Positions 18,536-26,845 of a stretch of DNA of 64,000 nt are shown in pieces. The position numbers and the translations under genes are program-made. Under the pieces are notes generated by a model, which worked only from the letters and a program-made list of their open reading frames with translations, made no database searches and was not told where the DNA came from. Origin of the DNA: CAVWDI01 sp963793095 (GTDB lineage Bacteria > Chloroflexota > Anaerolineae > Anaerolineales > UBA4823). The stretch is taken from contig CAWBYY010000002.1 of the NCBI GenBank assembly GCA_963793095.1, positions 930,001 through 994,000 on the forward strand, read 5' to 3'. Each line of letters begins with the position of its first letter. Position 1 is the stretch's first letter.

Positions 18536-19987
18536 TTATTGGACATTGAATAAAATTCCAAAAAAATGCAGTGATGACTTGATCGTCGGGAGGCTGAACC
18601 ACACCCAGCTCAATGCTACAAAATTAAATGTGATCAGCCAGCCGGTAAATTTGAAAGCCAGATGTGCCTCTCGGCTGTATGTCCTGGCTTCAATTTTCGG
18701 CTTGGACCAGGCTGTCCAGCGGTTGTTGATAAATAAGCCAGTTCCATGCCAGGCGCCCCAGATAAAGAAATTCCATGTAATTCCATGCCACAGTCCGATC
18801 AGCACCATTGTTGTGAATTGCCCGATAAAAATAATCATCCACGCAGGCAGACCATCCGGTTTTGAACGCAGATAACGCGTCAGTGGATTGAAGAAATATG
18901 CCCTGAACCACTGCGCCAGGGTAATGTGCCAGCTGTTCCAGAAACTCGTCAGATTCACCTTGCGGTAAGGATTATCAAAATTCTCCGGGAGTTTAAACCC
19001 CATCAGTGTTCCCAGTCCAAGGGCGATATCTGTATACCCTGAGAAGTCAAAGTATATTCTCAACGTAAAAGCGTACAATAACGCCCATGCCCAGATTGTT
19101 GATTGGATCTGGGTCACATTCTGACTGGTAACAGACAGCAAAGCCAGGCTGTCGGCAATCACAAATTTTTTAAATATCCCGATCAATATCCTCTTCAAAC
19201 CGTTAAAACGGAATGAAGGATTATCACGCAGGTTAGCCGGGTTATCCGGACCGGTTACCTCTCTGAAGTCAGCGCTGAACCTCTGGGAGCGGTCAATTGG
19301 TCCGGCTGTATATGTCGGGAAAAAGATTCCATACGTAACAAATTCCGGGAGATTATAGTGTGGCAATTTGCCGGATTGGTGGTCACGCAGCACGTGCAGC
19401 AGCCTGAAAGCCAGGAAGGAGTAACCAAGCCAGGTCAGGTCAAGTGGGTTGGCCAGTTCCGCCGGTTGGCCGCTCGCAATGCGGAGTAAAGCGCTGGCGG
19501 ATCTCCCCAGCGGATCGGATTTTAAGATAATGAAAATAACGATAATAATCAGGGTTGTAAATGTTGTCAGGAATCGCTTTTCCGGGAAAAAGAAGTAAGG
19601 CACTGCCCATGCTGCAGCCACAAGACTGATGGTTGCCATTATCTTCAGGATATCTGGAGGTCTGGTGGGGGTGAGGCAGCACAGGAAATCAAGATAGCGT
19701 GTAAGTCCAATCAGCAGGACAATCCCGCATAACACCCCCGCCGCAACCAGAGTTGCGAGGTGCCTGTTTTCACCTGTTTTTTGGACGCTTATCCAGACAA
19801 ATACAGTCAGGGCGATGCTGGCAGTTGGAAACCAGAAATCAAAGTTCCGGATCGCAGAGGAGGGCTGCATCCAGTATATGGCGATAACGCTGCTGCCAAG
19901 CAGAGTCCATTTGCGCCACTTGGACGGGATGAGCAAATTGAAAAGGAGTCCAAAAGCAGTAAAAACCAGGATGTTAGTCAGGTTCAT
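18536..19987 (-). CDS. MBOAT-family membrane O-acyltransferase (AlgI/DltB-like)
   Basis: This 483-aa polytopic protein has the MBOAT signatures IYFDFSGYTDIALGLG (about 310-325), SFWNSWHITLAQWFRAYFFNP (invariant His354) and IGLWHGITWNFFIWGAWHG (catalytic His401). The family moves acyl groups from a cytoplasmic donor through the membrane to outside acceptors: DltB moves D-alanine from DltC and AlgI moves acetate. Here the neighbours are an acyl carrier protein, an acyl-AMP ligase and two SGNH proteins, so the donor is likely the acyl-ACP. A microprotein with a DltX-like tail is encoded about 100 bases upstream. Confidence 0.92.
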   Translation of the reverse strand: MNLTNILVFTAFGLLFNLLIPSKWRKWTLLGSSVIAIYWMQPSSAIRNFDFWFPTASIALTVFVWISVQKTGENRHLATLVAAGVLCGIVLLIGLTRYLDFLCCLTPTRPPDILKIMATISLVAAAWAVPYFFFPEKRFLTTFTTLIIIVIFIILKSDPLGRSASALLRIASGQPAELANPLDLTWLGYSFLAFRLLHVLRDHQSGKLPHYNLPEFVTYGIFFPTYTAGPIDRSQRFSADFREVTGPDNPANLRDNPSFRFNGLKRILIGIFKKFVIADSLALLSVTSQNVTQIQSTIWAWALLYAFTLRIYFDFSGYTDIALGLGTLMGFKLPENFDNPYRKVNLTSFWNSWHITLAQWFRAYFFNPLTRYLRSKPDGLPAWMIIFIGQFTTMVLIGLWHGITWNFFIWGAWHGTGLFINNRWTAWSKPKIEARTYSREAHLAFKFTGWLITFNFVALSWVWFSLPTIKSSLHFFGILFNVQ

Positions 19988-20089
19988 CGCTGCCTAATAA
20001 ATTTACCGGATATATGTATGTGGTTCAGCCAGGCAGTTGGGAATGGTTTGCTTTGGGTCACTCGCTGTTTTGTTTATTTATGGTTGGAT

Positions 20090-20206
20090 TTAAAATCCCT
20101 GGTAGATCCACTCCGGCGCCTGGTCTGCGGTCATGATGATAATGGCGATTAAAATCAGGCAAAAAAGCACTGCGTATAGGTTTTCTGAGTTGAGAAAAGT
20201 TTTCAT
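20090..20206 (-). CDS. 38-aa single-helix microprotein with DltX-like C-terminus
   Basis: A short open frame from the ATG at 20206 encodes a 38-aa peptide: a polar start (MKTFLNSENLY), one hydrophobic helix (AVLFCLILIAIIIM) and a tail ending APEWIYQGF-stop. DltX microproteins of Gram-positive dlt operons have the same build and end in FIYNEF. Their C-terminal tyrosine is reported to carry the acyl group between DltB and DltD. Here the pattern is aromatic-I-Y-polar-x-F at the very C-terminus, directly upstream of an MBOAT gene and on the same strand. The ribosome site is weak. It is too short for most gene callers. The function is inferred from the motif and the operon. Confidence 0.7.
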   Translation of the reverse strand: MKTFLNSENLYAVLFCLILIAIIIMTADQAPEWIYQGF

Positions 20207-20256
20207 ATATGGGAAGTCAGGTTATTCCCGCTATCGATTCCGGTCTGATTGGACAT

Positions 20257-20655
20257 TCAGTGGTATCCGCACATTCGCCACTCGCCGCCCTCCTCCAGAA
20301 CCCGGTAAGTCTGTCTGCTGATATCAATTTCCAGATCCTCTGCGCCGTAGTTTGCGATTATCTTGCCGGTGCAGTTTACCAGGACATAGCCGTCCTGCTC
20401 ACCCGTGACCTGGCAGTCAGGGTTTTCAAGGGTCGATTTTACTGCTGCGAAGGATTTATGTTCCAGCCTTGCCTCTTCTTCCCACTCTGCGCAGGATTTA
20501 TTGATCAAAGCTATTTCATCCATTGCCACCAGCGCGTTTAAATAATCCATAACTGCCTGTGGGGCTTCCTGTGAGGCCTCATTATTGCATCCGGGTAGAA
20601 GGAGCATCGCTGTAAGAAACAATAAAATGAAAACCCTGAAAAAATTTTTAGGCAT
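20257..20655 (-). CDS. Small lipoprotein of unknown function
   Basis: This 132-aa protein has a signal peptide and lipobox LLLPGC (Cys about 23). The mature domain of about 105 residues has an alternating helix/strand pattern (AVMDYLNALVAMDEIALINKSC ... YRVLEEGGEWRMCGYH). Its length, a helix with conserved aromatic residues, and the GGEWRMC end recall the NTF2-like/DUF4878 lipoproteins, but this is not certain. It lies 50 bases upstream of the microprotein gene and may be the first gene of the acyl-transfer operon. The start at 20655 is followed by a typical charged n-region (MPKNFFR). Confidence 0.6.
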   Translation of the reverse strand: MPKNFFRVFILLFLTAMLLLPGCNNEASQEAPQAVMDYLNALVAMDEIALINKSCAEWEEEARLEHKSFAAVKSTLENPDCQVTGEQDGYVLVNCTGKIIANYGAEDLEIDISRQTYRVLEEGGEWRMCGYH

Positions 20656-20789
20656 TAGTTCTCCCGGAACTGGGTTACAGTCCTGGGCGTTATTTTACCA
20701 AGAATGGCCAGGGATAATCCATTAATTGCATGTAAAATAGGACCGTTCAGTTCAATATTTATGTAAGAATATATATAAAGGGTATTTTT

Positions 20790-21296
20790 ATGGCAAAACT
20801 GGAACTGGTAATGGTTGGGATGGGTCTTGTCCTTCTGGTTGCAGGCCGCAAATTATTCTGGTTATTTGTTGGTGTGGTTGGTTTTGTGCTCGGGTTTTAC
20901 TTTGCCAGTAATTTCTTTCCAGGAGAACCGGAAACGACCAGATTGGCTTTTGGGCTGGTTTTTGGGGTGATTGGAGCCGTGCTGGCTGTATTTTTAAAGA
21001 AAATTGCAGTTGGTTTGGCTGGTTTTATCTCCGGCGGCATTATAGCGATTAACCTGGTTGAGGTGATAGGTTTTGAATACCAGCTGCCTGAGTGGATGCT
21101 GTTTGTACTGGGGGGCATTATCGGTGTAGTCCTGGTCGCCCTCCTGTTTGACTGGGGTTTGATAATTTTATCTTCTTTAGTAGGTGCATACTTGATAACG
21201 CGTGAGCTTGATCAGAGCGATTTAATTACAACAACGATTTTTGTCGGCCTTTTCCTGGTTGGATTGCTCTTACAATCAAGATTTAGAAGAGGTTGA
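20790..21296 (+). CDS. Glycine-rich multi-pass membrane protein (DUF4203/TMEM198-like)
   Basis: This 168-aa protein consists almost entirely of six to seven hydrophobic segments with Gly-rich turns (LFVGVVGFVLGFYFA, LVFGVIGAVLAVFLKK, LAGFISGGIIA, VLGGIIGVVLVALLF) and ends RFRRG. The repeated GxxxGxxxG helices and size match the DUF4203 group of uncharacterised membrane proteins. It is transcribed away from the acyl-transfer operon, with about 130 bases between them for two promoters. No enzymatic motif is seen. Confidence 0.6.
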   Translation: MAKLELVMVGMGLVLLVAGRKLFWLFVGVVGFVLGFYFASNFFPGEPETTRLAFGLVFGVIGAVLAVFLKKIAVGLAGFISGGIIAINLVEVIGFEYQLPEWMLFVLGGIIGVVLVALLFDWGLIILSSLVGAYLITRELDQSDLITTTIFVGLFLVGLLLQSRFRRG

Positions 21297-21373
21297 ATGG
21301 TTTCCGCCTGAACTCGTATTTGTACCCCCTTTTTTTTATCCAGAATATACAAAGATTTGACTGGAGTTAGTGT

Positions 21374-21832
21374 ATGGAAAAATTTTATGCCGATTTCTTG
21401 GACAAATTAGGGGCGATCCATTCCGAGATCGCAGATTTGATCCTCCCGTTGCCCCTTGAAGCGCTGGATTGGCAACCGCTCCCAGACATACCCAGTGTCT
21501 GTGTGCTGGTTGTTCATATCGTTGGCGCGGAGAAATACTGGGTTGGAGATGTTATTGCCGGAAAGAATACTGGCAGGATAAGAGAGCAGGAATTCAAATC
21601 AAAGGGTAAGTCGGTTGAGGAATTAATAGCAGGATTGGGGGAAAGCCGCAGTTTCATTCAGGCTATTTTTTCTGACATGGGGATAGGCGATTTGTCCCGG
21701 TCCTGCATATCCCCCCGGGATGGTTCCGAAACCACTGTGGCCTGGGCGTTAAATCACGCCATCCACCATTCCGCCCTCCACCTGGGACATATCCAGATTA
21801 TCCGCCAGCTTTGGGAATCCGGGAATCATTAA
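21374..21832 (+). CDS. DinB-family metal-binding four-helix protein
   Basis: This 152-aa protein has the DinB/YfiT layout of a four-helix bundle with three metal-binding histidines. One is in VVHIVGAEKYW (after the second helix) and two are in HAIHHSALHLGHIQIIRQLW at the C-terminus. The second motif is the family's most conserved stretch. Members include bacillithiol or mycothiol S-transferases and other thiol-dependent enzymes, so such a role is possible but not proved. It lies 15 bases before the ornithine-cyclodeaminase relative and is likely co-transcribed. Confidence 0.8.
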   Translation: MEKFYADFLDKLGAIHSEIADLILPLPLEALDWQPLPDIPSVCVLVVHIVGAEKYWVGDVIAGKNTGRIREQEFKSKGKSVEELIAGLGESRSFIQAIFSDMGIGDLSRSCISPRDGSETTVAWALNHAIHHSALHLGHIQIIRQLWESGNH

Positions 21833-21847
21833 ATCAGGAGCTGAATT

Positions 21848-22822
21848 ATGAATGAAGAACAGTTGCTTTACCTTTCAAGAGCCGATATTGAAAGTGTCGA
21901 CCTGGACATGAGATCTATCATCGATCTATTGGAGGCTATGTTCCGTGAAAAAGGAGCCGGGCGAGTTGAAATGCCGCCCAAGCCCGGCATTCACACCCGG
22001 CCGGATGCTTTTATCCACGCTATGCCAGCATATATCCCTGCGTTCAAATCAGCCGGGATCAAGTGGGTGAGCGGCTATCCTGAAAACCAGAGCCGCGGCC
22101 TGCCCTATATCAGCGGATTGTTAATCCTTAATGATGACGACACCGGGCTTCCTTATTCAGTTATGGACTGCACCTGGATCACTGCTTACCGCACAGCCGC
22201 CGCTTCTGCTGTTTCGGCCAGATACCTCGCCCGGCCGGACAGCGAGGTCGCTGGTATTCTGGCTTGCGGCGTTCAGGGGCGCACAAACCTCGAGGCAATG
22301 AAAGTTCTCTTTCCTCTCAAGCGTGTTTATGCCTATGATATAGATCGCGCTGTCCAGGATGCTTATGTCGCCGATATGTCAGATCGCCTCGGCTTGGAGA
22401 TCATCGGGGTGGATCATCCCAGAGCGGCAGTAAGTGACAGCGACATTGTGGTCACATCCGGCCCGATTCTTATACATCCCGAACCTGCCATTCCTGAGGG
22501 CTGGTTAAAGCCGGGCGGGTTCGCTTCAGCGGTTGACTTTGACAGTTACTGGCAGCCTTCCGCTCTGCGCCAGATCGATAAGCTCAGCACTGATGACCAC
22601 AAGCAGTTTGAATATTACCGCAGCGCTGGTTATTTTCAGAATACCCCGCCTCCATATGCCGACCTGGGAGAGCTGGTTGTTGGGGATAAACCCGGAAGGA
22701 CTGCTGCAAATGAGAGGACAATGGCGATGAACCTCGGTCTGGCGCTGGACGATATGGCGGTCGCTCCGGAGATCTTCCGCCGCGCCCGCGATATGGGAAT
22801 CGGAACCTGGCTGCCTTTATGA
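21848..22822 (+). CDS. Ornithine cyclodeaminase / mu-crystallin family protein
   Basis: This 324-aa protein has the OCD/mu-crystallin pattern: an N-terminal domain with EMPPKPGIHTRP and AGIKWVSGYPEN, TAYRTAAASAVSARYLARPDSE, then an NAD-binding GILACGVQGRTNLEAM (around 137-150) and a closing GLALDDMAVAPEIFRRA. Members use NAD(P)H to interconvert cyclic imines and amino acids (ornithine to proline, alanine dehydrogenase, ketimine reductase). The GIKWVSGYP motif at the active site is intact. The substrate is not predictable. It starts after GGAG at a good spacing. Confidence 0.85.
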   Translation: MNEEQLLYLSRADIESVDLDMRSIIDLLEAMFREKGAGRVEMPPKPGIHTRPDAFIHAMPAYIPAFKSAGIKWVSGYPENQSRGLPYISGLLILNDDDTGLPYSVMDCTWITAYRTAAASAVSARYLARPDSEVAGILACGVQGRTNLEAMKVLFPLKRVYAYDIDRAVQDAYVADMSDRLGLEIIGVDHPRAAVSDSDIVVTSGPILIHPEPAIPEGWLKPGGFASAVDFDSYWQPSALRQIDKLSTDDHKQFEYYRSAGYFQNTPPPYADLGELVVGDKPGRTAANERTMAMNLGLALDDMAVAPEIFRRARDMGIGTWLPL

Positions 22823-22878
22823 TCGCCTGGATAATGGCCGGGGATTTTGTATTAATTAACATGACCTAAACTGCAGGG

Positions 22879-24942
22879 ATGTTTGAAAAATTACAGGTCT
22901 TTTTCTTCCAGATCGGTTACCTTTTCTCGCATATTGAGGGGGGGGATTACCTGGATATCCTGCTGGTCACCAGCCTGTTTTTTATCGCTTTTCAAGCCCT
23001 CTACCAGACCCGGGCGCTCCAGCTGTTAAGGGGGGTGATCATCTATGCGGTTTTTGGGGTGGTGCTTTTCCTGACCCTTCCGCAGAGCACATTCAAGTAC
23101 CTGGTGCTGGCTTTGCTTTTAATGGGAGCGATCGCCTTACCCTGGTTGTTTCAGGATGAACTCCGGCGCGCACTGACCAGCCTTGGCCGGTTTGGCAGCA
23201 GGCGGGTGTACAGTTCTTCTTTTGACCGCTTCAAAGAGATCATTATCTCTGTTACCCAGGAGCTGGTGGAACGTGGGGAGGGGGCTTTGATTGTGCTGGA
23301 AAGTAGTAATCCGCTGGATGATGTTATCCAGACCGGTGTGCCTATCCAGGCTCAGATGGTAACTCCGGAGCTGCTGCTTTCTATCTTTCAGGACGGATCT
23401 CCGCTCCACGATGGCGCTGCGATTTTAAGCGGAGATCGACTTGTGGCAGCCGGTTGTATTTTGCCGGTTTCCACGGAGGAAGCCGCTAGTAAACGTATCG
23501 GAACCCGCCACCGGGCGGCGCTCGGTCTCTCAATCCTTGTCTCCGACACCCTGGTTATTGTGGTTTCTGAAGAATTACGCGCCATATCGGTGGCGATGAA
23601 TGGTCGCCTTTACCGCAATTTAAGCCCGGAGAGGCTCAACCGCTGGTTGGATCGTTTTCAGGATCATATCGTCGGCGATGATCGCTCCCGTTGGGACTGG
23701 ATTAGAGGCGGCGGGTTTAAGTCTACTCTGATTAACCTGGGCTTGGCGCTGGGTCTGGCTGTATTTACCTGGATGGCGGTATCTCTAAACACCAATCCTC
23801 CTGTGAATGTGGAATTTGAAGTTGATTTAAAAGTGCTCCCTCCGGATCCAGCCCTGGTTGTTCAAAGCGAAATTCCAACCCGGGTCAGCGCTTCTATATG
23901 GTCAACAAGTGACCGGATCGGGAAAATAAATCCAGACGATCTGGAGGCTGAGTTGGACCTTGAGGGTTTGGCCTCCGGATCCCACCCGGTTCCAGTGAGC
24001 ATGTTAATCGACGAAGAACGCACTCAGATTGTCTCAATTGATCCCGGGCTGGTGGATGTGGTCCTGGAGCCAATAATCACTTTGCAGGTTACCCCTGAGA
24101 TAACTTTGACTGGTCAGGACGGGCTGCCTTTTGGTTATGACGTGGGCAAAGTTGAGTTTCCGGAAAAAAGTGTCACTGTTCGCGGCCCTCAGAGCGAGCT
24201 TGAAAGGTTGTCTCAGGTGAAAGGCCAGGTTGATATACAGGACCGGCGGGAGGATTTCCGCGGCCAGGTCAAATTAATCCCGCTGGATGCAGATGGAAAA
24301 CCGCTGGTTGGGATCGTGGTTGAACCCGAAAATATCCCTGTTACTGTCCCGGTTGAGCAAACGATCAAAACCAGGGATATACCGGTAATGGCTGATGTCC
24401 GGGCAGAAACGCTTCCAGAGGATTACGAGATTAGCGCTATCCGTCTTTCAAATCCATCGATCACGCTGATCGGGGAGGATTATGTCCTCGATCAGGTCGG
24501 CGACCTTGTTTTTACTGCTCCTATCTCGCTCACCAATGCCGCTGGTCAGGTGAGTTTCCCAGATATACCTCTATTGTTACCCCCTGGCGTGACCGCAGTT
24601 GATGAAAATGGCGCCAAAATTAATACGGTTGAGGTTGAAGTTTCGGTAGAACCGGTGTCGAATTACCTGCCCGTGAGCGTTACCCCCTCCCTCCGTGGTC
24701 TTTCTGAGGATCTCACTGCTGAAGTTGATCCTCCCCAGGTCTCGTTGTTGTTGATTGGCCCTCAACTTATCCTTGATGAGATAACCCGGGATGATGGTCT
24801 GCTGGCAGTATATCTGGACGTGGATGGCCTGGGACCAGGCATCTATAAGCTCCCTGTTTTATATGAAATCCCGGCCGGGTTAACAGCCCAGGTATTTCCA
24901 TCTGAGGTTGAGGTCGAACTGGTTTTGTCTGAAGGCGGGTAA
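22879..24942 (+). CDS. Diadenylate cyclase CdaA fused to YbbR/CdaR repeats
   Basis: This 687-aa protein has three N-terminal membrane helices (residues ~25-95), then a DAC domain with GSPLHDGAAIL (DGA at 178-180) and IGTRHRAALGLS (RHR at 210-212), the catalytic motifs of c-di-AMP synthases. A further helix at about 283-303 leads into some 380 residues of YbbR-type beta repeats (for example VTVRGPQSELERLSQVKGQVDI and ITLIGEDYVLDQV) predicted to lie outside the cell. In Firmicutes CdaA and its regulator CdaR (YbbR) are separate adjacent genes. Here they are one chain, so the regulator cannot be lost or unbalanced. It would make c-di-AMP under envelope control. Confidence 0.9.
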   Translation: MFEKLQVFFFQIGYLFSHIEGGDYLDILLVTSLFFIAFQALYQTRALQLLRGVIIYAVFGVVLFLTLPQSTFKYLVLALLLMGAIALPWLFQDELRRALTSLGRFGSRRVYSSSFDRFKEIIISVTQELVERGEGALIVLESSNPLDDVIQTGVPIQAQMVTPELLLSIFQDGSPLHDGAAILSGDRLVAAGCILPVSTEEAASKRIGTRHRAALGLSILVSDTLVIVVSEELRAISVAMNGRLYRNLSPERLNRWLDRFQDHIVGDDRSRWDWIRGGGFKSTLINLGLALGLAVFTWMAVSLNTNPPVNVEFEVDLKVLPPDPALVVQSEIPTRVSASIWSTSDRIGKINPDDLEAELDLEGLASGSHPVPVSMLIDEERTQIVSIDPGLVDVVLEPIITLQVTPEITLTGQDGLPFGYDVGKVEFPEKSVTVRGPQSELERLSQVKGQVDIQDRREDFRGQVKLIPLDADGKPLVGIVVEPENIPVTVPVEQTIKTRDIPVMADVRAETLPEDYEISAIRLSNPSITLIGEDYVLDQVGDLVFTAPISLTNAAGQVSFPDIPLLLPPGVTAVDENGAKINTVEVEVSVEPVSNYLPVSVTPSLRGLSEDLTAEVDPPQVSLLLIGPQLILDEITRDDGLLAVYLDVDGLGPGIYKLPVLYEIPAGLTAQVFPSEVEVELVLSEGG

Positions 24943-25134
24943 GAATATTTATTCGGGCTAACCTTTTTTCTGGCTCCTGATTATCCTGAGCGTTATTTTT
25001 CTATATACTGTATACAATTCAAAGTGACATATGTCAGTTGTCAGGCGCGGTCCTTTTTAGCATAATTAGCTTTATTCTTTTCCATTATATTGACCATATA
25101 TATAGAACATAATATTTAATCGAAGGAGAGCTAA

Positions 25135-26010
25135 ATGACTGCAGAATTAATTGACGGCAAGGCGATTGCACAGCAAATCCGGGATGAAGTTGCCGCCGAT
25201 GTGGCTGAGATGGTTGCCCAGGGCAAACCAAAGCCCGGACTGGCTACAGTTCTGGTGGGAGAAAACCCTGCTTCACAGGTATACGTTCGCATGAAACACA
25301 AAGCCTGTGAACAGGCCGGGATCGAATCATTTGGATACACACTCCCCGAAAGCGCCTCCCAGGAGGAAGTTGAAGCGCTTGTGAAAGAATTAAATGGGAA
25401 TCCGGCTGTCAACGGTATCCTCGTTCAGCTTCCGCTGCCTTCAGGTCTGGATGAAGAGCGTGTTCTTAATTGCATCGACATTGAAAAGGATGTGGATGGT
25501 TTCCATCCGGTGAATATCGGTCGTCTGGCTCAGAAAGGTCGTGATTTATTGTTCGTCCCCTGCACTCCAGCCGGATGCCTGGTTCTGATCGACCGCATGA
25601 ACGTCCCGATCGATGGGGCTAACGCGGTTGTCCTGGGGCGCTCAAATATTGTGGGCATGCCGGTCGCGCTTTTGCTCGTCAAGCGAAATGCAACCGTCAC
25701 AGTCTGTCATTCTCGTACCAAAGATCTGCCCGCGGTCACCCGTGCTGCTGATATTCTTATCGCCGCTGTAGGGCGCCCGGAAATGGTGAAAGGCGATTGG
25801 GTCAAACCCGGCGCGACAGTGATCGATGTCGGCGTGAACCGTGTGGATGACCCGTCTGTTGAGAAAGGCTATCGCCTTGTCGGGGATGTTGATTTTGACG
25901 AGGTTAAAGAGGTCGCCGGAAAAATTACTCCCGTTCCGGGAGGCGTTGGGCCGATGACCATCGCCATGCTGCTCGCAAGCACAGTAAAAGCTGCCAGGTT
26001 TGCTGGTTAA
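25135..26010 (+). CDS. folD: Methylenetetrahydrofolate dehydrogenase / cyclohydrolase FolD
   Basis: This 291-aa bifunctional enzyme of one-carbon metabolism converts 5,10-methylene-THF to 10-formyl-THF. It shows YVRMKHKACEQAGI (catalytic Lys), VNGILVQLPLP, DVDGFHPVNIG, VVLGRSNIVGMPVALLL and the closing PVPGGVGPMTIAMLL. The ATG follows AAGGAGAG at good spacing. Upstream is an AT-rich gap of about 190 bases without a clear terminator. The gene is intact and of typical length. Confidence 0.95.
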   Translation: MTAELIDGKAIAQQIRDEVAADVAEMVAQGKPKPGLATVLVGENPASQVYVRMKHKACEQAGIESFGYTLPESASQEEVEALVKELNGNPAVNGILVQLPLPSGLDEERVLNCIDIEKDVDGFHPVNIGRLAQKGRDLLFVPCTPAGCLVLIDRMNVPIDGANAVVLGRSNIVGMPVALLLVKRNATVTVCHSRTKDLPAVTRAADILIAAVGRPEMVKGDWVKPGATVIDVGVNRVDDPSVEKGYRLVGDVDFDEVKEVAGKITPVPGGVGPMTIAMLLASTVKAARFAG

Positions 26011-26027
26011 AATCCTTAGATTTTTTA

Positions 26028-26059
26028 AGGGCTGCCGGTTCTCAAATCCTGGCAGCCCT
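26028..26059 (+). terminator. Hairpin after folD
   Basis: A 9-bp perfect stem (AGGGCTGCC with GGCAGCCCT) plus two further inner pairs closes a loop of about 10 bases, starting 17 bases after the folD stop. The sequence that follows is only weakly T-rich, so this is a probable but not textbook terminator. Confidence 0.55.
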
Positions 26060-26181
26060 GCAGATTTAAATTCTTCCGGTTTTGCAGGACAGTCCGTTGC
26101 GAGCTTGTAGTCTGGATTTTTTATCCACGACTTCTTTATTTTAATTGTTTAATAAAGTGTGGAGTTAATTTGGTTGAATCC

Positions 26182-26210
26182 TTTTAATCTTTCGAATCTT
26201 AAGGTATAAT
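26182..26210 (+). promoter_or_regulatory. Putative promoter of the rpmH operon
   Basis: A -10 hexamer TATAAT at 26205-26210 lies 17 bases after TTTTAA at 26182-26187, a weak -35. Transcription would start about 40 bases before the rpmH ATG. A DnaA-box-like TTATCCACG occurs at 26121-26129, upstream of this promoter. Confidence 0.5.
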
Positions 26211-26255
26211 CGGGTTTCGTCTAAAGAAAAAAGATAATAAAGGTAGCAGTGAGTT

Positions 26256-26432
26256 ATGCCAAAACGAACTTATCAGCCGAAAAAACGGCATCGATTGCGT
26301 GTGCACGGCTTTCGCGCCCGGATGTCCACCAAGGGTGGGCGCAAGGTTTTAAAGCGGCGTCGTGCCAGAGGTCGCCATCAGTTAACGGTCGTTATGAACA
26401 ATCACGTTAAGAAGATCAATTGGAAAAGTTAG
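26256..26432 (+). CDS. rpmH: Ribosomal protein L34
   Basis: A 58-aa open frame begins MPKRTYQPKKRHRLRVHGFR and continues ARMSTKGGRKVLKRRRARGRHQLTV. This is the L34 signature, a very basic peptide of the large ribosomal subunit. L34 normally ends at about residue 45 with LTV; here 13 extra residues (VMNNHVKKINWKS) follow before the stop. It heads the conserved rpmH-rnpA-yidD-yidC-jag block, with rnpA starting 16 bases after its stop. It is too short for common ORF cut-offs but certain from sequence and position. Confidence 0.95.
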   Translation: MPKRTYQPKKRHRLRVHGFRARMSTKGGRKVLKRRRARGRHQLTVVMNNHVKKINWKS

Positions 26433-26447
26433 CTTCCAGGAAAAAGG

Positions 26448-26789
26448 TTGAAGCGCAAGTTCCGCTTGACCAGATCAAAAGATATCCAGCGGGTGCGGCA
26501 GTATGGTAAGAATTACGCCCACCCGTTAATTGTGTTGCTCGTATCCCCTAATGATTTGGAGTTGACCCGGTTTGGAATTACCGCAGGCAGGTCGGTTGGA
26601 AATGCAGTCCAGCGCAATCGTTCAAAAAGGTTGCTGAGAGCTGCGGTAAATACGCTGTTTGATAATATCTCCAGGGGTTTCGACGTTGTCCTGATTGCTA
26701 GAAAGGCTGTCCTCGAGGTGAACTACCAGCAGGTTGAGGGAGCATTAAAAGGCTTATTACAGCAGGCGGGACTGTTGGGAAGCGAGTGA
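26448..26789 (+). CDS. rnpA: Ribonuclease P protein component
   Basis: This 113-aa basic protein has the RnpA signature RFGITAGRSVGNAVQRNRSKRLLRAAV, which binds the P RNA and pre-tRNA leader. An N-terminal RLTRSKDIQRVRQYGK and a LIARKAVLEVNYQQVEGAL helix are also as expected. Translation begins at a TTG (26448) directly after AGGAAAAAGG. It is the second gene of the rpmH block and is needed to mature the tRNA transcripts that follow 4 kb downstream. Confidence 0.95.
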   Translation: MKRKFRLTRSKDIQRVRQYGKNYAHPLIVLLVSPNDLELTRFGITAGRSVGNAVQRNRSKRLLRAAVNTLFDNISRGFDVVLIARKAVLEVNYQQVEGALKGLLQQAGLLGSE

Positions 26790-26845
26790 TATCTACTGTC
26801 AACCGGGAACTTGCAGCCAGGGAAACAGGCGAAGCCATTAATTAA

